Notes: a model not told the origin generated them from the sequence alone. A stretch of 64,000 bases of DNA from Skeletonema tropicum (GCA_037178625.1 CM074141.1:2418001-2482000), one strand, 5' to 3'. Shown: positions 31,799 through 43,188, numbered from the stretch's first letter. Program-made: numbers and translations.

Positions 31799-31931
31799 GC
31801 AGCACTCCCGCCCTACATAGGGTCTTCTGTCACACATGGGAGTCCTCTTCAGAGGGACTCTGCACGTGTGCTGAGTCCTCCCAAGTGACTCAGACAGGTG
31901 TCTGAAGATCCTATGTAGGGTGGAGTGCTGC
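31799..31931. repeat. Foldback with three-way-junction pattern, upstream of the glycosyltransferase
   Basis: Outer arms 31799-31827 and 31904-31931 are inverted copies (GCAGCACTCC…CCTACATAGG…TCTTC) with one indel and few mismatches. Inside, GAGTCC/GGACTC (near 31839-31860) and CTGAGTC/GACTCAG (near 31871-31893) each form a further hairpin. It lies ~40 bp upstream of the preferred glycosyltransferase ATG, so it is in its 5' leader or promoter. It may be a small foldback element. Confidence 0.7.
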
Positions 31932-32546
31932 TGCTGCTGCTTCGGTGTACAGTTTCTTCCTTTATTGCCAATGATGGTATTAGTTAAAATCAATTGTCGT
32001 TTTTGAAAAAATAACTCAAAAATAAGGGAAAATTTATTTTTTTGTTAACTTTTTAACTCAAAAATAACAGCACATAAATAACACACACCAGCCATTGGAG
32101 GCCGCTACACTCCGCTACAGCAACAACCTCGGCACTATCATAGGATAGGCAGCTGTCATGACGAAATCTAGGCGGTGGGGGGAGGGCGAGCACAGCAACA
32201 GCGTAAAAAACTCCAGAAATAATAAATAATCAACAGCGCATGAAAGCGGGATGCCGACGATAAAAAAGCTGTATAAACTGGGTACCCTGCATGCCTGGGC
32301 ATTCTGTATGTGTGTATGTAATGCAGTGTGGCCCTCGGGGCCTTGTCCCATTGGAAGTGTTCAGGTCAGATAATTTTAAATGACTATGTCCTACAATAAA
32401 ATTGCTCTGCAAATAATTTTCAATGTGGAGTTGTTATGTTATGATATTTTTTTGACCAGGTCAAATTTTTTCTGATTGACCCGCCACTGTCCTGGAAATT
32501 TTTAATTTTGGGTGTGCGTGTTATGTGTGTCATCAGGTGGATAGGC
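31932..32546. other. Intergenic sequence
   Basis: AT-rich sequence with a repeated TTAACTCAAAAATAA motif near 32000-32070. No gene is supported. Confidence 0.4.
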
Positions 32547-34069
32547 AGTGCTCTAGCTAGTCGGCGCGCCATTCGTCGCAGAGGCGCCATTCGATCGTCG
32601 CAAATCCAAAATCACTCTTTGCGACGCAAAAAAGAGCTGTGCACCATGAGGCCTCCCATCCTACTCCCCTCATTACACAATTAAATGTCGATATTCCAAA
32701 GTACTAATGAAGTTTCTAGACCATATTTTGACGCTGAATTCAATGGTTCTATCGGCCGCTCGCCATATTCAGCGCAAAGAGACGTTTGACCACCACAATA
32801 GCGGTGGTGATTTTCACCCCCTCCGCCGCAGAGCACATGTAGCCAGTAGCACAAAGGCGTCGTTGCGGTCCATTAAACAGCAAAAAAGTTTGTAGCGGCG
32901 ACCAATATTATATATATGGATGGAATATGCGCTAATTAACCGGGTGTGGGTCTCATGCAACGCCTATCCAACCTACCAAATCTATGAAGTCGATTTAGAA
33001 AGATTTCCACAATTAATCTCCATCAATAGTGGATATATATCTGACACAAAACATGTTGAAACCACACCATGGATCATAGTTGTCTTGTCTACTATATGAT
33101 AATCAAGATTGTTGAGGTGGACTGCTCCATCTTACCACAGTGACTACTGCAACCCTCGGTTTCCTCGACAACTACTGATTGTGGGTTATGAGAAGCCCAT
33201 CCGCCATCCGAAGACGCCTACACGAGTGTTGTGGCATGATAATGACGTCTCCTCCATGTGCAATTGGGAACCTTTCGCCTCATTGAACCAACAGCCATCT
33301 ATTGTGCGCCTTTTGCTGTGGTTGGAGACAACGTTATAACTGTTATCAGTGGCTTTCCTACAAAGTCTCATGAAATGAGAGGCCGAATGATCGACATAAA
33401 ACTCCATGATTGCATAGATGTTGCGAGTAATTCATAAATCCGAGTAATTAAGCAAGTATCATAGCATATGGAAGGAGTTATTAATGATATTCTACTATTA
33501 TGTTGTCTAAATTACATAAACATGAGCATCTTATGGCATGCCCGGTATGTGCAGACATTCATGTGTATGTGCGTCACCCGCAATTATCATCAAAACTACT
33601 TTGAATTAAACGCTGCAGCTTACATAATTGGAATCAGCGTGAAAAATTGGGTTAGGGAGTGTCTTCTTAGTGTTGATGGAGGGTGTATGGGATCGATAAT
33701 GCTATGGTTTGCCTTCGGATTCGTCATGTCAGATGCACTTATTCAAGATTTTTTTAGTGTTTGTGCGTGATTACAGCAAATATCGCAGCAGTTGAACTGA
33801 GCACCACCACCAAACGTTGAAGATGCATTCCAAACGATATAAGTAGAAAGTTATTAGTCTTTCAGCTTAAAGCATCGGCATATTATTGGCCAATATTGGC
33901 GTAGTAATGCCAGATTTTCTGCGTCGCAACAAGATTTGGCTGGTTGTTGGGGTGAAAAATACCTATTTCTATCCAAAATGATGCTTTTTGTGTTCGATAT
34001 CGGCTTTTCTATCCGTGCGACGCCGCATCGTCGCATGCGACGAATGGCGCATCGACAGCTAGTGCTAGT
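32547..34069. mobile_element. TIR-bounded non-autonomous element (~1.5 kb, left arm)
   Basis: GCGCCATTCGTCGCA at 32566-32580 is exactly inverted at 34036-34050. Pairing continues outward through GTCG and CTAGCT with a one-base offset, giving TIRs of ~30 bp. Subterminal GCGACG/CGTCGC motifs recur at both ends. Interior ORFs (for example 33186-33407 minus and 33468-33770 plus) have no transposase motif. No TSD could be fixed. Confidence 0.55.
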
Positions 34070-35571
34070 TAGCTGAAAGCTGTCACATTTATGTTCAGAT
34101 ACATGTCTGAGATCTCAGACAGGGATCTTTTTCATTGGTCAATTAAAAGCACGCTTCAAGGGCAGAAGACAAAAGATTGCAACACTAAAAAAGTCCTATT
34201 TTTACAATTACTTGTCTCTACCAGGTAGTGGGACTGCTCTTTTTGTAGAAGGTTGAAGTTCGAACTGTTCTCATTCCATCTACCACAAAACACAATGGCG
34301 AAGGAGCGAGCGCGCACAAAAGACAAAAGATCTTTTTTGCCTGGCTGGGCTGGGAAATTGCAAATTGCACAACTTTTCTCCTCCGGCCTCAGGCCCCACT
34401 GCCGATCGAAAGATCGCGTGGTTGCACTCAATGATGTTCTTCGGCCGGCCACATCTTGCTGCTGACATAAACGAACAACAAGCAGCATGCCCACCTTGAA
34501 CGCCATGTATTAGCCTCGCCAGTGATATGCACACGGCCGCACAAATCTTGCCATCTGCTGTGGCAATCTACTCGATCAGCGCATAAAAAGATCTTTTTTA
34601 CCTTCTCGGCACATCGCACAACATCGACATCGTCGATTCAGCCGGGTCGAGAGTAAGACAACATAATTGTGACAATATAGGACGCAGCAGCTGGGACAAC
34701 GATATGCGGCAACACCACAACAAATAAACCTTCTCATGGCAGTGGCAAACCTCTAACAATCTACGCGCTGCTGTGTGCAAGCATCATGCAATCGACCACA
34801 TAATCTTTCCGGGTAAGGAAAAATAAAAAGATATCTCCGTACATGATCGCGATACTGATAGAATAATTGGCACTTCCAACCATATTCAGCAATTCAACAA
34901 TAATCTTGTCCCTTTTGTGTCGTACTGATGGCTCAAACAATCAAATGAGACGGGGGTATCCGCATCCACATTACGCTCCCACGCCGAATCAAAGTCCTCC
35001 TTTGAATGCTACAGATGCCGATGCTAGTGCCGGCCAAGAGGATGGAACTGGAATGGGAAGCTCGCAGCGGGATAGAGGCAAACAAACATCACAGATGTGC
35101 ACACAACATCATGATATCTATGCACTTCCATACACGAAATAAAAACAAGCAACAAATGCAGCAGACAACTGATACATATCAGCGACACACGTCTGAAATA
35201 GAACGTGAGTCAAAACTTAGCTTGCTTCGATCACTCCTCTGACGGCAGCGGATCGGCCTGGTCTTGTTGCGTGTAATTTTCTAAGTTATTATTAGTTGAT
35301 GAATGTTGACAACAAATTTTTTGGGGGTAAGCGCGCATGCCCGCTGTTTATTTTTTTCCCCTTGTCAAAAATTTATCACAACATGCTCTACTTACTGGCT
35401 TCGATGGTATCAGTTTTGCCGACAACTGGTAAAGATGTCACTGAACTGAAATGATCCACAAAACACAGCAACCAGACCGCTATGGACATGTTCTCATGCC
35501 CGAAGAGATAAGTGCTCTACAATCATGGGAACCTAACAATCAACAAAGGTCCAGGGTAATAAAGGAATCAG
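34070..35571. other. Uncertain sequence
   Basis: Short ORFs lie on both strands. AAAGATCTTTTTT occurs twice (near 34327 and 34587). A 91-codon ORF at 34867-35142 is polar and Pro/Gln/Asn-rich (RRGYPHPHYAPTPNQSPP) and could be an exon of the following gene. Nothing is recognised. Confidence 0.35.
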
Positions 35572-36157
35572 ATGTCTGATGGAGACACAAAACACAAGCA
35601 GGTTCAGAAAGGTAAGTGCAGATTCATTCAACCAAGCCAATCAACAACTGATTTTATTCAAAGCCAGCAGCAACTGAGCGGGAAGATCCTGCCACCCTTT
35701 CTCTTTAAACTGAATGTCATTACTTGTTCAATCTCTCCTTCTCACCCTCCCACTCTCACTCTCTCCTTCTCACATTCACATACATAGGTGACACCAATGG
35801 GATCAGACACGAAGCCATCCGGCCCAACTACGACAGCAACAACAACAACACACTTAACACCTTCCTTCAGCTGGGTGATGTCATCGAATAGAAGAGCGGC
35901 GATTTATGTGAAGCAGTGATCAAACGGCAGAGGTGGGTAGAACACCTTCACAAGAGAGCCGAGCATACAGCACAAACATGCAACGAAGAAATGGTAGACA
36001 AAATCCTCAACACAACATACAAGACTGCCATGGAAGATAATCTCATTCCAGATAGGGAGGAACTCATGAAAAGAATTGGCACTATGGTAAAATTCCCTAA
36101 CAGCAGGTGGTCGGAGAAGAAGTCAGGATGGGAACTACCCAAAAATTACTTTGATGG
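35572..36157 (+). pseudogene. Two-exon hypothetical gene with an in-frame TAG (left arm)
   Basis: ATG 35572 starts MSDGDTKHKQVQKG; a GT-AG intron (35612-35787) joins in phase to DTNGIRHEAIRPNYDSNNNN… ending at TAG 35889-35891. The same frame then stays open for 88 codons with protein-like sequence (HLHKRAEHTAQTCNEEMVDK…WSEKKSGWELPKNYF) up to a GTAAGA donor at 36158. The stop is present in both arms, so it is not a random read error. The gene is either broken at this codon or has an unrecognised splice. The product is unknown. Confidence 0.4.
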
Positions 36158-37598
36158 GTAAGACTATTGAGCTGTACCGGTATGCAATGTTGGTTGATAA
36201 AATTTTACGGGGGAAATATTATTCTTTCTTGTAAATGACACTTGTTTCTTGTAAACAAGAAACTAATTGGCTAGAACGGTGTCCGTAATCAGAAAAAAAT
36301 TGGTATCCTGTTTACAAGATTAGGAGGATACTGACTTCCTACCAAGCGGTATCCCATAGCCGCCAGTATGCTCTACTGTGGGAATTAAAAGCCCTACGTG
36401 TGGGACCAGAATTATTTCTCCCTAAATCCTTAAATACTAATTCCTATGTGTTTCCCTGTAGAAATGGCTTGGGTAATTTTGGGTAATTTGACCTACAGGG
36501 TAAGGAGGGCACCTCCGTGGCCCGGCCAGATTTGCTACGCTACACCGACCTGGGGCCCCGAGGGCCAGATGACTGCACTTGGACCTGCCATGAATACACA
36601 GTAAAGGACACAGCTGATAGTGACCGTGGTAGGGATACTCTGGTAGACTGAGCTTATGAAGGTTGCAGTGGCTGCAGTCCAGATTATGCGAACGCGATGG
36701 ATCGTTCTTATGCAAAGGGAAGATAATATTTTGACTAAGGCAGGGGGCGTTGGTGATGTATGTCACTACCGAAGTCTACAATACAATCATTGACGAATGA
36801 AATGATGGGTGATAGTATCCGTCTAGGGTGGTGGCGAAAAAGAAGAAGGTTATTACTGGCTATTGCTCGACTTAAACCAAAGAAAGATTTTGTAATTGAT
36901 CTTTGCAGTATGATATCAGAGTGATAGCAGCGACATCGACAGTGATGACGATCATTATGCAGATGCTGCTGCCAACAATAATGGTGCTCTCGTAGCGAAG
37001 AAGAACTATAGGAGAACTAACCGAATAAGAAGAGTGATGACTGTTGAGATGACGATGAAGACTACATATGTCCATTCCTCCTGCCTGGATATAACAACGG
37101 ATAACAACAGGAGTGATAGGGATAGCGATAGCAGCAAAAGCATGATTATCGCAAAAGAGTAGCGAGGGCTAACGTGGCGAGGAAAGAGCGGGGCTGAGGA
37201 TACAATTGCAACAGTTGGAAAAGAGGTGGATTGATGAGACGGCAGAAGAAACAGCAGTACCAATGTCTCCACAACCAATTCAAGATGTTGCCAACGCATT
37301 TCCAAGAAGATTATGAATGTAGATGGTGCTGTGTTGATAGATAAGACTCGACAAACTCATGAAAATTGGTGATTTGTGTGTCTTTTCACGCACCCTGACC
37401 AGGACGGGTACGGTAATAAATTGGCACGTAGCGAGATTGTTGATGGATGGGTAAATTCATTTAGTCGTCGCTGCACCGTGTTTAGCACAACAAGAGAGGG
37501 CGTTACTGTAAGTAGTGAGACTGCACCTTCTCCCGTGAGTATGCCAAATCAGATGTCAACAAGATCATCGATATCGACAATATATACCATCATCAATG
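36158..37598. other. Uncertain sequence upstream of the LINE
   Basis: It contains a small hairpin GTTTCTTG/CAAGAAAC (36243-36262) and short ORFs. A 77-codon ORF (37376-37609) ends at the LINE insertion site. No recognisable gene. Confidence 0.35.
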
Positions 37599-37617
37599 TA
37601 GATGTTTGAGGATAGGT
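37599..37617 (+). repeat. LINE target-site duplication, 5' copy
   Basis: TAGATGTTTGAGGATAGGT lies just upstream of the LINE. The same 19 bp occur, reverse-complemented, at 45334-45352 downstream of the complete LINE in the right arm. Confidence 0.75.
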
Positions 37618-37735
37618 ATAATTTCCGCGTGGAATTATCGGACGTGTGGCCTTAGGATGGAAATAACAAAATAACAAAAAATATCAGATTCTACGTAGGA
37701 ATTAGTAGTTCAGGGACATCGACCTCGCGCTGACG

Positions 37736-38155
37736 ATGGCTTTGATACCTGCTATGGATTCCGTTTTTCAGCTCCAAGATGCTCTATTGACAGTGGAAAA
37801 TACAACACCATACCGTCTATATCGGTTCGTCTCGGTGCAGAGATCATCGTGCAATTTTGAACTAATTAATTACATAGCCGACAGCCGGAGGCGTGCAAAA
37901 TTCAAAATTTGTCTTGTGCAATTGAAAAGCAAACAATCTATCACATTACAATTGATCCCAACAGAGCAATTGCTCTTTCTACTTTGGTGTAAATCAGCTA
38001 AAACAGTCATCATATCAGCTGGAAGCTTCCTTTCCCGTATTTTCGACAAATGTGATTGCAATGAATATGACCACGCTTCGGGTAATCGTCCTGGCCAAGA
38101 TCCTCCTCCAGCCTTCGTGTCTGCGATGGATCGAAGTCGGACGACTACACAATGA
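37736..38155 (+). CDS. LINE ORF1 (139 aa)
   Basis: This small ORF precedes ORF2. The product has no zinc knuckle or RRM that I can see; it is moderately basic with a Ser/Arg/Thr tail. The stop codon TGA overlaps the ORF2 start (ATGA), which suggests coupled termination-reinitiation, a known way to translate the second ORF of some non-LTR elements. Being first in the element and overlapping ORF2 is the main evidence for ORF1; a nucleic-acid chaperone role is inferred. Confidence 0.55.
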   Translation: MALIPAMDSVFQLQDALLTVENTTPYRLYRFVSVQRSSCNFELINYIADSRRRAKFKICLVQLKSKQSITLQLIPTEQLLFLLWCKSAKTVIISAGSFLSRIFDKCDCNEYDHASGNRPGQDPPPAFVSAMDRSRTTTQ

Positions 38156-41100
38156 GCGTCAGTTCTGCGGCCTCTAGTATGAGTGTCTCTAGTGGTGAAC
38201 GCAGTGACTTACACTCAGTTTCGTCAGGGTCTCCTCGGTATCATTCTCAATCCCGGGCAGGCGTGTGGCGGAAAAAAAAGAAGCGATTTCTAGCAAAAGC
38301 ACAACCCACCTATAAGGAACTCTTTTGGGCATCTAGAAAAGGAGGACAGAAAGAACATTCACGTCCCCCTCTCCCATCGATTAATTCTCGGAAGATGGCA
38401 GAAAAAGATGTTGACGATCAAATGGACTACCTGGAAGAAATGTTAGCGGCACAAGATCGAGATTCACATGGCCTTCCTCCTCCACCGAAAACACATGACA
38501 CCCTTCGTATCATCCTGAATAATGTCAATGGTTTGCAAATGTTTACAAAGGGAAGAGGAAATGAGAAGATAGGTAGGATAGAAACCACTCAGAAAAAGTT
38601 TCAGTCAGATATTTACTGCAGCGTTGAAAACTGTGTTCAATGGGACATGTCAACATCAGATCAGCAGTTTGATGATGTCTTTGGTATTGGGGAAGAACGT
38701 TATTGCAGTGTAGCTTACAATCGAAACGATACGCTATCTGGCTCCGATGGTAGAACTCAACCTGGGGGGACCTCAATCCTAGTTACTGGCAGGACTTCCG
38801 GCTTTGCTTCTAAGAAAGGAATGGATGATGATTCGTTATCGTTAGGCCAATGGTGCTATATGCGTCTTGGTACCGAAGCACACGCCACTTGGCTGATATG
38901 TGCTTACAATCCTCCCTCTTCATCGCGATATGGTCGTCGAAACCAACGTCACCGCAACTACACCGCATATAGTCAACGTCAGCGTTACCTTCGGAGTAGA
39001 GGATGTTTCACAGATCCATGCAAATACTTCATTCAACAATTGGTCAAACAGTTATTAATATGGAAAAATAAGGGTGACAATATCATTCTAGTTGGTGACT
39101 TCAATGAAGACGTATATCGTGACGGTCTTGCAACGCGGCTGCAAGAGGATGATTTGCAGATGTCCTGTCAATTTCAACGTATCAATGGAGAACACCTACC
39201 GAACTCTCATGAATCTGGACGCAAACCTCTGATGACAATGTTTGCTACCGAGGGAATTCTGTGTACAAATGCATATGCAGCTGCTCACGGCGCCCATGTT
39301 GGGGACCATCGTCTGTTGGTGTTTGATTTCCATGCTCCATCGGTTTTAGGTACCCATCTTCCTCATATGCCACGCCCACAGGGGCGTGGGGTTCGGAGTA
39401 AAGTTCCCCGTCTACGGAAGGCTTACAACAAGAGATTGAATGAACTGAATGAGCGGAACAACATGAGGCAACGACTGGATACTATAGCAAATTCCACGGT
39501 TCTCACCAAAGATGAGAAACTTGTCCTCCTCAATCGATGGGATGTGCAGGAAACAGAACATCAACGTTGTGCTGAACGAGAGTGTAATAGAGGTGGGAAT
39601 CGAAATATTGAATTTTGTGAAGAAGTTTCTGTCGTTCTTCGGAAGCTACGATGCCTAAATAGAGTTATTCGCTTTAAGCAAGGAAAAGTACCTGACGGTC
39701 GGAATCTATTCAAACTATGCCGAGCGATAGACGTTCCTGAACCTCGGGACATCACCATTGCCGAAGCAAAGATGGAACGCTTCGCTTGCATAGAACTTCT
39801 TGAAGCCCTACGTGATGATGCGCCCATGCTGAGAAATCGTATGCTGCAAAAGAGATTGGCAGCAGCAAAGAAACGAGGGGATGACGAAGCAGCGGACGAA
39901 GTGAAGCGGATTTTGAAGAAGGAGGCGAGACAGAAGAAATTCAAAACTCTGAAGTTGAAGATGGGGAAACCTCGGGCTTCACCGTTATGTGAAGTTATAG
40001 TGCCAGATGAAGATTTTCCGGAATTCTCCCCGCGGTACACAACACGTGGGGATGTTGAAACTGAAACTGGCAATTGTATTCGTGAGAGATACCAGCTTGG
40101 GCATCGATCTATTCTTGCCTCAGAGCCTTTCCTGTCTGACATCGGCCACCTTGGAGATGGTCCAGCAGTTCAACAAATCCTTCATGGTACGTATGAGTTT
40201 CCTCCTGATACTCCTCCGGAAGTGGCGGCCTTGTTCCAAGAAGCAGCCTCCCTGTATCAAAAGACACAACATCTCGGCTTGGATCCTTACATAGAGGAAG
40301 AGGAGTTTCAATATTGGTGGAAGCATTGTCGAATCGACACTCAATCGTCGTACTCCAATATACATTACGACCATTACGTCTGTGCTGCTTTCGACAAGGA
40401 ACTCACCTCTCTCCAAGTCGCAAAACTGAATACTGCGATTCGTCTTGGTTGGCCACTTAAACGATGGCTACATACAGTGATAGTTTTACTGCAGAAAGAA
40501 ATGGGTACTGTCTTCATCAATAAACTTCGAGCCATCTGTCTTTTTGAGGCTGATTTCAACTACGTCCTGAAGGTTATCTTTGCTCAACGTATGATGAGGA
40601 ATCTGAATCGTGAGAATCTACTACCTTTGGAACAACATGCGAAAGCCTTCTCTGGAGCCAAGAATGCTACCATGAACCGAATACTTTATCAGGATATTCA
40701 TCGCACCCTGCATTGGCCTTATGCAGTGGCTTCAGTAGATCTTGGGGACTGTTACGATGCGCTGTACCACGGGTGGTCATCCATTTCACTGCTAGCAGCG
40801 GGTGTGCCAAACTCTCAGGTCAAAATGATGCTTGTCGCTCTGCAATGTATGGGATGGCATTTGAGGACAGGATTCGGTTTGTCTGACTCTCCCTTTCAAG
40901 GTTCTGATGATAAGCCAATGATGGGAATGGGACAAGGTAGTAGTGCTGCGGCGCCATCATTTTCCGTCACATCACTGTTACAGACGAATGCATACCGTCG
41001 AATGGGGCATTGTCAGCCGATTAATTCCTCTTGGACAGGTCTTCTTCTCATGCTGGCTGCCATCATTTATGTAGACGACACTGATCTCCTCGTTAGATCC

Positions 41101-43188
41101 AAACGTCGTCGACTATCAGATAATGAGTTCTTCAATCAAATTCAAGCAGCGATCACTTGTTGGGGTCTTATCATCATGGCAACGGGTGGACATTGCAAAC
41201 AAGCAAAATGTAAAGTGTCGGTAGTTTCATATGGATACAAGAATGGACGTGCATACATCAAACCTCACCGAGATCTCCCCCAAACGGCATTGGTAATTCC
41301 TCAACATAATGGCCCATCGCTTCCCATTGCACACATCCCGCCCGATCAAGCTTGTGAAGCCCTAGGAACCTTCGTCGCAGCGGATGGAAATCAAAGGACA
41401 CAATTGGACGAAATGAAAAAGAAAGGTCTTTCTTGGGCAGATCAACTATCCTCGGCGCATCTCCCTCCAGCTGACGGATTTCTCAGTCTCAACATCCATC
41501 TCAAACCTCGCCTCTGTTGGAATCTAGTCACTGTATGTGAATCTCCGAAGGTTGTCGATAAAGCACTCTCAAAAGTATTCTTTCAAGCACTTCCATATCT
41601 ACGAGTGAATCGAAACATTCGTACTGAATTTCGGCACCTCCCAGTGAAATACCAAGGTCTGGGTATCTTTGACGTTAACGTTGAACGCCTTGGCTTGAAA
41701 ATCTTTTGGATTCAACGATACTGGGGTGACTCAGGATTGGAAGGCCAACTTTTGCTCCATTCTTATGAAGCATTTAGCACTGATCTGGGCCTCGATGGGA
41801 ATCCCTTCCAGTACTCCTTTGAACGTTATGGCTATCTTGTTGAATCATCAACTTGGTGGAAGGATCTGTGGGAATTGCTGGCGCATTTCGGAATTCGGCT
41901 GGTTTTGGACAAAACCATCACCTTTAAACCATTTCGATTGGGCGACAAATCTATCATGCGATGGTTCATAGAATCCAACCACTTTTCGAAACAGCAACTC
42001 GTCCGCCTCAATCGGGTTCGGAAGAGAAAATGCATCTTTTTCTCTCCGACCTCCGAATTACTTCTTTGTGATGGGCAAAAGGTGAATGTTCTACTTCTTG
42101 ATGGGTCAGAAGGCTTCTCCAGGAAGAAAACGTATCCATTTGAGAAACCCACTGGAGCGGATGTCAATCTGTGGAGAACTGCAATTCGAACATTAACTTC
42201 ACCTACATATTGCCTTCCTACCAGTCTTGGCTTTCTACGATGCCTGGACCCCAATATTGTTTGGTTTTGGAACGAGCAGGATAATCTAATTGTGAGGTAC
42301 AATTGGAACGAAGACGGAACTATACGTGCATACGACCATTTTATTCCGTCGGATGGGGGTACAGCACGACGTCCTCAGTTCATTTGGCATTACAGCTCCC
42401 ACCAACGTCCCAACAATCTTACCCACGCAGCGAGTGTGCGTCTCGTGGATGAGAATTCTGTTAGCCTTATATCCTCTACATATCTACCACCGCCTCCTCC
42501 GACTCCATCTTCAATCTTGGAAGTACTGCAGTCATGGGGAAACAACAGTATATGGGAGGATCTGCAAATAGACGGTGATGGCTCATGGCTGATAGCGGGA
42601 CTCATGCAAGGCTCCGTGGAAGGTGCCGCAGACGGTTCATTCATGAAGGAAATCAGCACAGATGTTTGTTCTGCGGCCTTTATGTTAATGTGCACTGTTA
42701 CTAACCGGAAAATCGTTGGCACGTTGGCAGAGGAATCTCCATTCGCAGGAAACTATCGGGGAGAAATCTTTGGGGGAATGGCACTAGCCCTTCTCCTTCG
42801 GGCTGCCTCTACTTTGCTTCCAGCAAATAGTGACATAGAATCTCCAGTGAAGCTTTGGTTTGACAACTCCGGCGTCATTCATCATGGTAACAAACCGCTT
42901 TCAGATCTTGCAGAAAACCAGACTCAAGCAGATGTTCTCTCTCTCTTCAAGAAATATCTTCGAGGAATTCCATTCACCATCTCCTTCGAAAAGGTGGAAT
43001 CTCACGTAGATGAGTATCGTCATGCTTCAACCTACACACGTCAAGAATTCGGAATATCGAGATGGATAGACTTGCGAAGCAAGCTTTGCTTCACGCCTTG
43101 GAAACCAACACTTTCATTACATCCCCCTTTCCATTTGAGCATGTTCGGGCCTATAATGGGTTTGGCAAAATTAGTGGCTCTCCGATAG
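38152..43188 (+). CDS. LINE ORF2: endonuclease, reverse transcriptase, RNase H (left arm)
   Basis: The ORF is 1678 codons. An APE-type endonuclease spans roughly 115-395 (ILNNVNGL, ILVGDFNED near 312-320, and GDHRLLVFDF near 384-393 with the catalytic Asp-His). The reverse transcriptase spans about 700-1050: AVASVDLGDCYDALY has the first catalytic Asp, GMGQGSSAA is motif B, and YVDD at about 973-976 holds the other two. RNase H lies about 1490-1635 with D1494 (ADGSF), E1538 (YRGEIFGG) and D1571 (WFDNSG), and a following ESHVDEYRH. The final acidic segment (MDRLAKQAL) is in the next frame: a frameshift near 43020-43060 ends this ORF early. T5 at 42037-42041 keeps this copy open where the right-arm copy is shifted. 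Confidence 0.88.
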   Translation: MSVSSAASSMSVSSGERSDLHSVSSGSPRYHSQSRAGVWRKKKKRFLAKAQPTYKELFWASRKGGQKEHSRPPLPSINSRKMAEKDVDDQMDYLEEMLAAQDRDSHGLPPPPKTHDTLRIILNNVNGLQMFTKGRGNEKIGRIETTQKKFQSDIYCSVENCVQWDMSTSDQQFDDVFGIGEERYCSVAYNRNDTLSGSDGRTQPGGTSILVTGRTSGFASKKGMDDDSLSLGQWCYMRLGTEAHATWLICAYNPPSSSRYGRRNQRHRNYTAYSQRQRYLRSRGCFTDPCKYFIQQLVKQLLIWKNKGDNIILVGDFNEDVYRDGLATRLQEDDLQMSCQFQRINGEHLPNSHESGRKPLMTMFATEGILCTNAYAAAHGAHVGDHRLLVFDFHAPSVLGTHLPHMPRPQGRGVRSKVPRLRKAYNKRLNELNERNNMRQRLDTIANSTVLTKDEKLVLLNRWDVQETEHQRCAERECNRGGNRNIEFCEEVSVVLRKLRCLNRVIRFKQGKVPDGRNLFKLCRAIDVPEPRDITIAEAKMERFACIELLEALRDDAPMLRNRMLQKRLAAAKKRGDDEAADEVKRILKKEARQKKFKTLKLKMGKPRASPLCEVIVPDEDFPEFSPRYTTRGDVETETGNCIRERYQLGHRSILASEPFLSDIGHLGDGPAVQQILHGTYEFPPDTPPEVAALFQEAASLYQKTQHLGLDPYIEEEEFQYWWKHCRIDTQSSYSNIHYDHYVCAAFDKELTSLQVAKLNTAIRLGWPLKRWLHTVIVLLQKEMGTVFINKLRAICLFEADFNYVLKVIFAQRMMRNLNRENLLPLEQHAKAFSGAKNATMNRILYQDIHRTLHWPYAVASVDLGDCYDALYHGWSSISLLAAGVPNSQVKMMLVALQCMGWHLRTGFGLSDSPFQGSDDKPMMGMGQGSSAAAPSFSVTSLLQTNAYRRMGHCQPINSSWTGLLLMLAAIIYVDDTDLLVRSKRRRLSDNEFFNQIQAAITCWGLIIMATGGHCKQAKCKVSVVSYGYKNGRAYIKPHRDLPQTALVIPQHNGPSLPIAHIPPDQACEALGTFVAADGNQRTQLDEMKKKGLSWADQLSSAHLPPADGFLSLNIHLKPRLCWNLVTVCESPKVVDKALSKVFFQALPYLRVNRNIRTEFRHLPVKYQGLGIFDVNVERLGLKIFWIQRYWGDSGLEGQLLLHSYEAFSTDLGLDGNPFQYSFERYGYLVESSTWWKDLWELLAHFGIRLVLDKTITFKPFRLGDKSIMRWFIESNHFSKQQLVRLNRVRKRKCIFFSPTSELLLCDGQKVNVLLLDGSEGFSRKKTYPFEKPTGADVNLWRTAIRTLTSPTYCLPTSLGFLRCLDPNIVWFWNEQDNLIVRYNWNEDGTIRAYDHFIPSDGGTARRPQFIWHYSSHQRPNNLTHAASVRLVDENSVSLISSTYLPPPPPTPSSILEVLQSWGNNSIWEDLQIDGDGSWLIAGLMQGSVEGAADGSFMKEISTDVCSAAFMLMCTVTNRKIVGTLAEESPFAGNYRGEIFGGMALALLLRAASTLLPANSDIESPVKLWFDNSGVIHHGNKPLSDLAENQTQADVLSLFKKYLRGIPFTISFEKVESHVDEYRHASTYTRQEFGISRWIDLRSKLCFTPWKPTLSLHPPFHLSMFGPIMGLAKLVALR

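Noticed and set aside
32330..36566. GGCCCTCGGGGCC (32330-32342) inverted at 36554-36566 as ends of a 4.2-kb element
   Set aside because: Only 13 bp are exact and flanks barely align; the motif is itself near-palindromic and GC-rich, so chance or a common repeat is as likely.
39561..40142. 193-codon antisense ORF within the LINE
   Set aside because: It lies wholly antisense to ORF2 and its mirror copy; it is a shadow of the coding strand.
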